A stretch of DNA of 6,252 nucleotides from an uncultured Lachnospiraceae bacterium (GTDB lineage Bacteria; Bacillota; Clostridia; Lachnospirales; Lachnospiraceae), in assembly GCA_902463835.1 (NCBI GenBank), contig CABQGZ010000210.1:1-6252 (forward strand). Reading direction: 5' to 3'. Positions 1-6,034 of the stretch are shown piece after piece. Every line of letters starts with the position of its first letter. The stretch's first letter is position 1. A program made the position numbers and the translations under genes. The notes beneath the pieces were generated by a model. It did not search any database. It saw nothing but the letters and a program-made list of their open reading frames with translations, and was not told where the DNA came from.

Positions 1-2
1 GA

Positions 3-125
3 TATGGAATGTCAAAAAATCTGGCTTTTCGCCAACGATTACATGTATCAGGAACGAAGCAGACGGGCGGAAAGATCAGCCTCCTGCCTGTTTACGTTAC
101 CAAAAAGACAGGAGGAGAAGAATGA
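3..125 (+). CDS. Possible 3' end of an upstream gene (partial, uncertain)
   Basis: A frame is open from the left edge and ends in TGA at 123-125, overlapping the ATG of the Rpn-family gene at 122 as ATGA, an arrangement common in translationally coupled genes. The end reads ...SLLPVYVTKKTGGEE and matches no family that I recognise. All three plus-strand frames are open over this short stretch, so openness is weak evidence. The region may simply be a leader for the gene that follows. I see no convincing -35/-10 promoter in bases 1-79. Confidence 0.15.
   Translation, partial: YGMSKNLAFRQRLHVSGTKQTGGKISLLPVYVTKKTGGEE
80..115 (+). promoter_or_regulatory. Stem-loop occluding the ribosome binding site of the Rpn-family gene
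   Basis: Bases 80-93 can pair with 102-115: seven perfect pairs (CCTCCTG with CAGGAGG), then five more pairs interrupted by two single mismatches, closing an 8-base loop at 94-101. The 3' arm contains the GGAGG Shine-Dalgarno core at 111-115, which lies six bases before the ATG at 122. A folded leader would therefore hide the ribosome binding site. No T-run follows the stem, so it does not look like a terminator. The pairing is read directly from the sequence; a role in limiting translation is inference. Confidence 0.5.
111..115 (+). promoter_or_regulatory. Strong Shine-Dalgarno sequence of the Rpn-family gene
   Basis: GGAGG stands six bases upstream of the ATG at 122 and fixes this start, even though the same frame is open back to the left edge of the window. 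It is the same segment that forms the 3' arm of the hairpin at 80-115. Confidence 0.75.
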
Positions 126-496
126 ATAACAGCAAAAAACATGCGGCAACGGCTGCAAAAGCGTATCAGAAGACAGGCCAGCCTGCGCGGGAGGCAAAAG
201 ATTTAAACAGCAAGGATGTATTTAAGGATCCGATCCTTTGCAGCCAGTTTGTTCGGGACAACCTGAATTTTCCGTTATTGAAAAATGTGCAGCCGGAGGA
301 TATCGAGGATGTGACAGAACGGTACCGGGCCTACCTGGGGGTGGAATTTGACGCGGATACCGTCAAGCGGATCCATCTTCGGGACAGCGACGGAAAGGAA
401 TACGACATGCCCTTGTATCTGATCCCGATCATCGAACACAAGAGCAGCGTCGATTACAATGTCGCCATGCAGATCCTGCGTTATATGACCTGCATC

Positions 497-499
497 TAG
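497..499 (+). other. In-frame premature TAG in the Rpn-family gene
   Basis: The reading runs ...RYMTCI-TAG-HEYGKERE... and stays in the same frame on both sides. TAG is also the terminal stop of the AI-2E-family gene (1387-1389) and of the permease gene (3393-3395), which argues against TAG being reassigned in this genome. A tryptophan codon is the likely ancestral state, by recall of related proteins. Confidence 0.85.
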
Positions 500-964
500 C
501 ATGAATACGGCAAAGAACGTGAGAAAGATCACAAAGGGATTACAAAGACGAAGGATTTCCGTTACCCGCCGATCTTACCAATCGTGTATTACGAAGGCTC
601 AAGACGATGGTCAGCACCCAAGAGATTAAGCGACCGAATCCAGGCCAGTGATATGTTCGGTGCATATATGCCAGATTTTCAGTATGAGCTGGTGAGCAAT
701 TGTGCATATACCAATGAGGAGCTGCTGGCTCGCGGAAATGAGATGTCGTTGATCATGATGTTGAACAAGATTCAGACCGCCAGAGATTTTGGAGAGTTAC
801 GCCAGCTGCCTCAGGAACAGATGGAACAGGTGGACAGAATTCTGGAAAATGCGCCAAAGCATGTCAAAGAAATTATCAAGAAGGTATTGTCAGCTTTGAT
901 GGTGAAAATGAATGTGCCATTGGAGGAAGCGGATGAATACATTAAAATGATGGGAGAGAACCGT

Positions 965-1318
965 ATGGGATATTTATTCGAGAATATTGAGAAGATGGAC
1001 ATCCAGGAAGAGCGCAGGAATACGGAGCAGGCCAGAAAAGACGCGGACAAGGCGAAGCAGGAAGCTGACCAGGCAAAGAAAGAAGCTGACCAGGCGAAAA
1101 GAGGAGCAGCAGAACAGACCAGAAAAGCAGTAGAAAAGGCAATGGATGCAGCTAAAAACGAAATGCGGGATATGATCAGATCCTATATTTCTACCTGTGC
1201 AGATTTTGGCGCAACGAAAGAAATGACAATAGATAAATTAACGCAAAAGTGTGGTCTGAATTATGAGGAGGCCAAAGAAAATGTGAACCGATATTGGGTA
1301 AATATATCAATTGAATAA
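965..1318 (+). CDS. Possible internally initiated C-terminal Rpn product (RpnS-like)
   Basis: An in-frame ATG at 965 (codon 282 of the full gene) is preceded by a purine-rich GGGAGAG at 952-958, six bases upstream, and would give a 117-residue protein consisting of the coiled coil and the helical tail. Rpn genes elsewhere are reported to make a short C-terminal protein from an in-frame internal start that inhibits the full-length nuclease. Here that product would lie downstream of the amber stop and so remain intact. This is only a candidate: purine-rich stretches are common in Lys/Glu-rich coding sequence, and other in-frame ATGs lie nearby (947, 995). Confidence 0.25.
   Translation: MGYLFENIEKMDIQEERRNTEQARKDADKAKQEADQAKKEADQAKRGAAEQTRKAVEKAMDAAKNEMRDMIRSYISTCADFGATKEMTIDKLTQKCGLNYEEAKENVNRYWVNISIE
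1043..1147 (+). repeat. In-frame 21-bp tandem repeats encoding coiled-coil heptads
   Basis: Five consecutive 21-base units encode ADKAKQE, ADQAKKE, ADQAKRG, AAEQTRK and AVEKAMD. The first three (1043-1105) are close copies at the DNA level; the last two have diverged but keep the heptad register with Ala in recurring positions. The segment would form one long charged helix in the C-terminal region of the Rpn-family protein. Units of 21 bases can be gained or lost without a frameshift, so length variation between strains is plausible. Confidence 0.75.
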
Positions 1319-1325
1319 AACAGAT

Positions 1326-1373
1326 AAAAACCCTTTGATTTTCCTCAAAATGGAGAATAATCAGAGGGTTTTT
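1326..1373. terminator. Bidirectional intrinsic terminator between convergent genes
   Basis: Bases 1326-1340 pair with 1359-1373 along 15 positions with a single G-T wobble, around an 18-base loop. The stem carries five A residues at its left base and five T residues at its right base, so a transcript from either strand would end in a hairpin with a U-run. It sits seven bases after the stop of the Rpn-family gene and 13 bases beyond the stop of the minus-strand AI-2E-family gene, as expected for a shared terminator. Confidence 0.85.
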
Positions 1374-1386
1374 GCTTTTCATAGAG

Positions 1387-2508
1387 CTACATCTTCCGAA
1401 ACTCATTAAAGTCGTGCACCAATTCTTTCAAACAGCGAATCTGATTGTCGAACACCCCAGCCTGGTAGAGATTGATAACGATCATCCCCACCGGCACTGC
1501 AATGATCATACCGATCACACTGCCGAACTTATATCCGATATACATGAAAAACAGCGTAGCCAACGGATTCATCCCGATGGAATCCCCGACAATCTTCGGC
1601 TGGATCACCTGCCTTACAATCTGGGTCACCGCATACAGCACAATCAGCCCAATGGCCATCTTGTAATCCCCGGAAAGGATCTTGATGATCGCCCAGGGCC
1701 CCAGCACTGTTCCCGTCCCAAAGAAGGGCAGCATATCAAGAAACGCAATCAGAAAAGCTACCAACAAAACGAAGTCTACCCGTAGAATAGCAAGACCAAT
1801 CACTAAGATTACGTACACCACCACCATAATCTTCAGCTGTGCCTTGAAATAGCCCCCTACCACATGCTTCAAGTCGCGAATCACATACAGCACATGTTCC
1901 ATGATTCCTTTGGGCATATGATCCCTTACAGCATCCAGTATCTTGTCCCGATCCGCCGTGAAAAAGTACGCCGACAGAATGCACATGATAATGGCAATTA
2001 AAGTTCCGGGGACATTTTTCGCAAAATTTCCTGCCGCAGTAAAGGTGGGCACACTGATGGCCTGCACAAGATCACTGATGTAGGAGGCAAGGTTGCTTGT
2101 AATATTGTTGATGCTGTTCTGCACATCCTGTGGAAGCCGTTCCACAAAGATCTCCAGATTGTTGCCGATGGCATTGAATTCCGTCGCCAGATTGTCATAA
2201 ATCTCCGGGAGCTGATCAATCAGATGGATGCTCTCCTCCACCAGCTTCACACTTGCAAAATACAGAAGCAGAATCACCATTGCCAAAACTCCAATGATAA
2301 TAATGATGGAGCTGTGCTTCCGTACAATCTTCAATCTTTTTTCCAGAAAACGTACCAGCGGATTGGCAATCAACGATATAATATAACCCACCACAAAGGG
2401 CATGAAAAACACCAGTATTTTCGGACAAAAATAAAAGATTGCTACAATTGTCAGTACCGCCACCGCCAGATTCGCCAATATTTTCAGATACTTAACCCAT
2501 GGTTTCAC
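1387..2508 (-). CDS. AI-2E family (UPF0118/PF01594) transporter-like membrane protein
   Basis: This is an integral membrane protein of about 373 residues, the usual size for the AI-2E exporter/PerM/YtvI family. Members are linked to autoinducer-2 export, sodium/proton exchange or sporulation (YtvI), and the substrate cannot be told from sequence. Hydrophobic segments lie near residues 10-27, 29-50, 67-86, 168-181, 225-255, 284-300 and 317-350, with a long polar stretch at about 88-160. Family signatures are DMLPFFGTG (258-266) and RQVIQPKIVGDSIGMNPLA (299-317), with a Gly-rich last helix. I chose the GTG at 2506-2508 because GGGAG lies eight bases upstream. A GTG at 2515-2517 would add three residues, but the purine-rich site would then abut it. 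The gene is last in the cluster, 28 bases after the PPIase gene by the longer start and 37 by the chosen one, and is followed by the terminator. YtvI-like membership is possible but not certain. Confidence 0.85.
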   Translation of the reverse strand: MKPWVKYLKILANLAVAVLTIVAIFYFCPKILVFFMPFVVGYIISLIANPLVRFLEKRLKIVRKHSSIIIIIGVLAMVILLLYFASVKLVEESIHLIDQLPEIYDNLATEFNAIGNNLEIFVERLPQDVQNSINNITSNLASYISDLVQAISVPTFTAAGNFAKNVPGTLIAIIMCILSAYFFTADRDKILDAVRDHMPKGIMEHVLYVIRDLKHVVGGYFKAQLKIMVVVYVILVIGLAILRVDFVLLVAFLIAFLDMLPFFGTGTVLGPWAIIKILSGDYKMAIGLIVLYAVTQIVRQVIQPKIVGDSIGMNPLATLFFMYIGYKFGSVIGMIIAVPVGMIVINLYQAGVFDNQIRCLKELVHDFNEFRKM

Positions 2509-2545
2509 AACTGCCACTCCCTTCTTATGCGACCTGCCAGCTCCT

Positions 2546-3292
2546 TTATCGCTTCTCTACGCCATACTTCTTCGCAAGCTCTGCCACCGTGCTGTCATAT
2601 GCTTCCCGCTGCTTTTCCGTAAGAAGCTGCTGGTAGATCTGGCCCTGCACCTGCGCAAAGGCCATCTCGCTGCCTTCCTTCTTATCCTCCACCAGAATCA
2701 GGTGATAACCAAACTGTGTCTTCACCGGTCCGATCACCTTATTCATTTCTCCCTCAAAAGCTGCCTTTTCGAATTCCTTTACCATCTGGCCCTTCGTAAA
2801 ATATCCAAGATCACCGCCCTGCTCTTTGGAGGGACAGGTGGAGTATTCTTCCGCCGCTGCTGCAAAATTCTTCTTTCCCTCTGCAATCTCCTGAGCCGCC
2901 CGGTTGGCCATTTCCTCTGTGTCCACCAGTATATGACGCGCCTTCACCTGCGGTTCCTGCACAAACTGCGCTTTATGTGCTTCATAATAGGCTTTTTCCT
3001 CTTCCTCCGTCACTTTGGCCTTCTCAATGCTCTTTGTGGCTGCCATATGGCTCTTCAGCTCCACCTTCATGCTCTCCATGGTGGTCTTATATTCCTCTGT
3101 CTCTGTGATCTTCTCCTCATCCGCCATTTTCGCAAACAGATGGAAGGCGATCAGCTGCTCCAGCACCTGAGCTCTCGCGTTGGGGTTCGAAAGATACACC
3201 TGCTGTTCCTGGGGATATTTGCGAATCAATTCATTCAGCTCCCCTTCTGTAATCTCATGTCCTGCGGCTACTGCCAATACTTTTTCACTCAT
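2546..3292 (-). CDS. Parvulin-type (PpiC) peptidylprolyl isomerase, cytoplasmic
   Basis: The predicted 248-residue protein catalyses cis-trans isomerisation of prolyl peptide bonds. An N-terminal helical, chaperone-like region (about 1-110, as in SurA/PrsA relatives) precedes one parvulin domain at about 113-204. Visible parvulin features are KARHIL with His120, CPS with Cys153, GGDLG (159-163), the EFEKAAF segment (173-179) and GYHLI with His197, the usual pair of active-site histidines. There is no signal peptide or lipobox, so unlike PrsA it should stay in the cytoplasm. The frame extends upstream to 3445 inside the permease gene, but the ATG at 3290-3292 is preferred: AAGGGA lies six bases upstream, MSEKVLAVAAGHEIT starts like related proteins, and the extension is basic, low-quality sequence. 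It lies 100 bases after the permease gene with no terminator seen between them. Its client proteins are unknown. Confidence 0.9.
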   Translation of the reverse strand: MSEKVLAVAAGHEITEGELNELIRKYPQEQQVYLSNPNARAQVLEQLIAFHLFAKMADEEKITETEEYKTTMESMKVELKSHMAATKSIEKAKVTEEEEKAYYEAHKAQFVQEPQVKARHILVDTEEMANRAAQEIAEGKKNFAAAAEEYSTCPSKEQGGDLGYFTKGQMVKEFEKAAFEGEMNKVIGPVKTQFGYHLILVEDKKEGSEMAFAQVQGQIYQQLLTEKQREAYDSTVAELAKKYGVEKR

Positions 3293-3392
3293 AATTGTTC
3301 CCTTTCCTCGTCTCTTTTTTCTTTCAATATGGAAATAACGTTCCGTCTCCAATTCTGGTCCATCTTTTTCCTGCTCCAAATATCTGACACTC

Positions 3393-4205
3393 CTACCCCT
3401 GCTGCTTTCCATACAGATAGGTAGCAAAATAAATGATCGATGCAATAATCACAATGGTAGGCCCTGTGGCCACGTTCGTATAATAGGAGATGATCAGTCC
3501 CAGCACACCCGAAAACATGGAGAACAACACAGAAAAAAAGTGATATTCCCGCAGATTCTGGGATATATTCCGCGAGGCTGCCGCCGGCAGTATCAGAAGG
3601 GCGTTGATGATCAGGATGCCCACCCACTTGATGGACAGCATCACGATCAGCGCCACCAGCACTGCAAAAAGGTACTCCATACATGTGACAGGAATGCGCT
3701 TGCTCTTTGCCAATGTCCGGTGAAGACTCAGGGCCTGCATCCAGTTGCTGCACACGCACCAGAACAGCATGGTTGCCGCAAAAATCAGGAGCAGGTACAC
3801 AATCTCCCGGGCCGTGATGCTTAAGATATCTCCCACCAGAAGACTGGAATATTTGCTGAAATTGCCGCCTCTTGACAGTATGGCAAGGCCGATGGCAATA
3901 CTGCAGGAGGAAAATACGGAGATCACGGTGTCTGTCGCAGCCACATTCCTGCTGCTGATCTTATTGAGCAGCAGAGCAAAGACAATGGCAAAAGCGATCA
4001 TCGCTAGGCTGGTGTCCGTCATTCCAAGAACAACGCCGATGGCAATTCCCGTCAGGGCGGAATGCCCCAATGCATCCGAGAAAAATGCCATCTTCCGGCC
4101 CACAATCATGGTTCCCAGCAGACCAAACAGGGGTGTGATGATCAGGATTGCCGCAAAGGCCAGCTTCATGAAATCAAATTGCAGCCAGGAAAAAAGTTCG
4201 CTCAT
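3393..4205 (-). CDS. znuB: Zinc/manganese-type ABC transporter permease (ABC-3 family)
   Basis: This 270-residue membrane protein is the permease of a metal-cation importer (ZnuB/AdcB/MntB family, PF00950) and would dimerise to form the transmembrane channel. About eight hydrophobic segments are visible, with the characteristic motifs GRKMAFFSDALGHSALTGIA (36-55), ILIINALLILPAAASR (197-212) and TGPTIVI (247-253). Its length is typical and nothing is truncated. The ATG at 4203-4205 overlaps the stop of the ATPase gene as ATGA, so translation is probably coupled and the two subunits are made together. The stop is TAG. Zinc is favoured over manganese because of the His-rich loop in the partner binding protein; the permease alone does not decide the substrate. 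Confidence 0.9.
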   Translation of the reverse strand: MSELFSWLQFDFMKLAFAAILIITPLFGLLGTMIVGRKMAFFSDALGHSALTGIAIGVVLGMTDTSLAMIAFAIVFALLLNKISSRNVAATDTVISVFSSCSIAIGLAILSRGGNFSKYSSLLVGDILSITAREIVYLLLIFAATMLFWCVCSNWMQALSLHRTLAKSKRIPVTCMEYLFAVLVALIVMLSIKWVGILIINALLILPAAASRNISQNLREYHFFSVLFSMFSGVLGLIISYYTNVATGPTIVIIASIIYFATYLYGKQQG

Positions 4206-5002
4206 AAACTGCCGTCCCCCTCCTTTTGCTCTGTTCCGGTTCGGTCATGCTCATCCGGTGTTCGAACCGCTGCATGCCCAAACACCTGCCGAAATGCTTC
4301 ACTGTCATAGACTTCCTTCACGGTTCCCTGCTTCAACACCTCCTGATCCAGCAGGATCACCTTATCCGCATACCTCGCCACATAATCCAGATCATGGGAG
4401 ATCAGTATCACGGCAAGGTCGTAGTTCTCTTTCAGGTGATAAATGTTCTTATAGAACAGCTCCATTCCGTTCTGGTCAATGCCGGATACTGGCTCATCCA
4501 GCAGAAGCAGGTTGGGCTCATCCATGATCGCCATGGACAGCAGTACACGCTGAAGCTCTCCGCCTGACAGATTACAGACCTGTTTGTCAATGAGATTTTC
4601 GGCCTCAAAGCTTTTAAGATGCTCCAGTATCTCCTGCCTGACCCGTCTGCTTTTTTTTAGAAAAACAGGGATTCTCGACTGATAGCAGGCGATCATATCG
4701 TAGACACTGACCGGGGTATGCTTCTCAATATTCAATGTCTGGGGCACATAGCCGATCCGCATCCGCTGAAGCTTTCCGTTCTCCGTGTCCTTGAATTCGA
4801 TGGTACCTGTGTGGGGCACGTCATTTAAGATGGCACGGATCAGGGTGGATTTGCCGGCTCCGTTCTTGCCGATGACGGCATTCAGAGAACCGCAGTGGAT
4901 GTGAAGGTTGATGTCCTTTAAAATCTGCTGGCCTCCGATGGTTACGGATAGGTGGTTTACTTTTATGCAGTGGAGGCCGCAGGGTTTGATAATTTTTTTC
5001 AT
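4202..5002 (-). CDS. znuC: Zinc/manganese-type ABC transporter ATP-binding protein
   Basis: This 266-residue ATPase powers the metal importer from the cytoplasmic side. All core ABC motifs are intact: Walker A GKNGAGKS (45-52), Q-loop Gln88 in YVPQ, signature LSGGE (145-149), Walker B LLLLDEP (165-171) with catalytic Glu170, and the H-loop His203 in ISHD. The size is typical for ZnuC/AdcC/MntB-type subunits. The last 20 or so residues are polar and Asp/Glu-rich, as is common for a variable tail. The ATG at 5000-5002 has only a weak A-rich ribosome binding site (AAGAAAG about ten bases upstream). The gene begins 36 bases after the binding-protein gene and its TGA overlaps the permease start. 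An A8 run in the coding strand (4651-4658) is present, but the frame is intact. Confidence 0.92.
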   Translation of the reverse strand: MKKIIKPCGLHCIKVNHLSVTIGGQQILKDINLHIHCGSLNAVIGKNGAGKSTLIRAILNDVPHTGTIEFKDTENGKLQRMRIGYVPQTLNIEKHTPVSVYDMIACYQSRIPVFLKKSRRVRQEILEHLKSFEAENLIDKQVCNLSGGELQRVLLSMAIMDEPNLLLLDEPVSGIDQNGMELFYKNIYHLKENYDLAVILISHDLDYVARYADKVILLDQEVLKQGTVKEVYDSEAFRQVFGHAAVRTPDEHDRTGTEQKEGDGSL

Positions 5003-5038
5003 GGTTGTTTCGCTTTCTTGAAAAAGGGACGCTCAGAC

Positions 5039-6034
5039 TTAGCCGTTCAGCGCTTCGCGCAATGTGCGTAGGTTCTCTTCCATGCCGTTGAGCCAGCCAT
5101 CTGCGGAACCATCTCCGCGGGTCAGGGTGTTTAGGTAGTATACCTTGCAGTCTGTCTCTTTTTCTATGGTATCACCGATGTCTTTTCCGTACAAGTCCTC
5201 GGCAAAAATAATTTTTATTTTTTGCGCTTGTATGGTGTCCAGGATGTGGGCAATCTCGCCGGCGCTGATCTGGCGTTCTTCATCCAGGTTCAGCTCAGCT
5301 GCTACGGTGAAGCCATAGTCCTCGGCCAGGTATTCGAAGGCCTCGTGTAAAAGGATCACGTTTTGTCCCTGGGCAGCAGTCTGCAGCTTCGATGCTTCCC
5401 GCCACAGTTTTTCGACTTTGGCGAGATATGCGGCGGCCTGGGTCTTGTAGGAATCTTTGTGGGCGGGATCTGTGGCCATCAGACCGTCCCGGATGGCTGT
5501 GATCTGCTCTGTATAATGGTGGCAGCTCATCCAGGCGTGGGCGTTCTCCCCATGGGAGTGATCCTCATGGGAATGCTCGGTGCTGTCCAGACTGTCCTCT
5601 GTATGGGATATGCTCTCGTCCTCCGTGTCCGTATGGTCGTGGCTGTCCGATTCTCTGAAGATAGCAGCGCCGGCATCTATGATGGTAAGATCCGGGTATT
5701 CCTCTGCGATATCCAGCAGAAAGGACTCCATTCCGCCGCCATTTACCACGAAAATATCCGCCTGGGACAGCAGAATCATGTCCTGGGGCGTCAGCTGGTA
5801 ATCGTGGAGACAGCCGGTCTGGGGCTCGCTTAAATTTTGGACTACCACATTCTCGCAGTCTCCGGCTACGTTCTGTACCGCCACATAGACGGGATAAAAG
5901 GATGTCACGATGAGCAGTTCCTCTTTTCCCTGCTGCTGGCTGAATCCCACATAAGCTTTGGTGAAGCCAAAACCGGTCAAAGCAAGGATCAGCAGCAGAA
6001 GGGTTACAAACAGATATTTATGCTTCATGGCCAT
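5039..6034 (-). CDS. znuA: Zinc-type ABC transporter substrate-binding protein (cluster A-I), His-rich loop
   Basis: This 331-residue extracytoplasmic protein captures the metal for the importer encoded downstream. Residues 7-24 form one hydrophobic segment with no Cys, so there is no lipobox; it is probably held by an uncleaved signal anchor or released by type I cleavage. The mature domain follows the ZnuA/AdcA/PsaA pattern, with likely metal ligands His77 (CLHDYQLTPQD), His166 (AHAW), His230 (LHEAFEYLAEDYG) and an acidic residue around Glu279/Asp280 (IFAED). Between the first two ligands lies a loop (about 129-163) with seven His among many Asp/Glu, typical of zinc rather than manganese proteins. 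I chose the ATG at 6032-6034 because GGAAG lies six bases upstream; a second ATG two codons later is less well placed. The start overlaps the engB end by 17 bases, so no separate promoter fits immediately upstream. I saw no Zur-type operator. Confidence 0.9.
   Translation of the reverse strand: MAMKHKYLFVTLLLLILALTGFGFTKAYVGFSQQQGKEELLIVTSFYPVYVAVQNVAGDCENVVVQNLSEPQTGCLHDYQLTPQDMILLSQADIFVVNGGGMESFLLDIAEEYPDLTIIDAGAAIFRESDSHDHTDTEDESISHTEDSLDSTEHSHEDHSHGENAHAWMSCHHYTEQITAIRDGLMATDPAHKDSYKTQAAAYLAKVEKLWREASKLQTAAQGQNVILLHEAFEYLAEDYGFTVAAELNLDEERQISAGEIAHILDTIQAQKIKIIFAEDLYGKDIGDTIEKETDCKVYYLNTLTRGDGSADGWLNGMEENLRTLREALNG

Larger units (their letters stand above)
122..1318 (+). pseudogene. Rpn/YhgA-like PD-(D/E)XK nuclease family protein, interrupted by an amber codon
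   Basis: This is a Rpn-family (recombination-promoting nuclease, formerly 'putative transposase', YhgA-like) gene. Members are PD-(D/E)XK DNA endonucleases, some with reported anti-phage activity. The frame spans 399 codons including the stop, but codon 126 (497-499) is TAG. The 5' part (125 residues) holds the presumed metal site: Asp79 in FDADTVKRI, Glu105-x-Lys107 in IIEHKSSVDY, and Gln117 in QILRYM. After the stop, the family signature PPILPIVYYEG (residues 149-159) continues in the same frame, so no indel is involved. Relatives that I recall have Trp where the stop lies (...RYMxxIW...), so a single TGG-to-TAG change fits. Residues about 295-350 form a Lys/Ala/Glu heptad coiled coil, followed by a short helical tail typical of these proteins. 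The nuclease half alone would lack part of the fold and is probably inactive unless the stop is read through or suppressed. It stands alone and converges on the minus-strand cluster. Confidence 0.88.

Noticed and set aside
497..499. TAG read as pyrrolysine or another reassigned codon
   Set aside because: Two intact genes in the window end in TAG, and the position fits a lost Trp codon; no other internal TAG is seen.
122..1318. Rpn-family gene as part of an insertion sequence
   Set aside because: Despite the old 'transposase' label for the family, I see no terminal inverted repeats or target-site duplication around it; the stem at 80-115 and the terminator at 1326-1373 are not matching ends.
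2224..2622. Plus-strand open frames opposite the minus-strand cluster (for example 2224-2622, 3745-4527, 5363-5833)
   Set aside because: They are antisense to clear genes, carry His/Cys/Leu-rich low-quality translations and have no family motifs.
3293..3445. N-terminal extension of the PPIase up to an ATG at 3443-3445
   Set aside because: It would overlap the end of the permease gene, is very basic and has no signal peptide; the ATG at 3292 has a good ribosome binding site and family-like start.
4651..4658. A8 run in the ATPase gene as a phase-variation or slippage site
   Set aside because: It encodes normal residues (LKKS), the frame is intact and eight bases is short; there is no sign of an alternative product.
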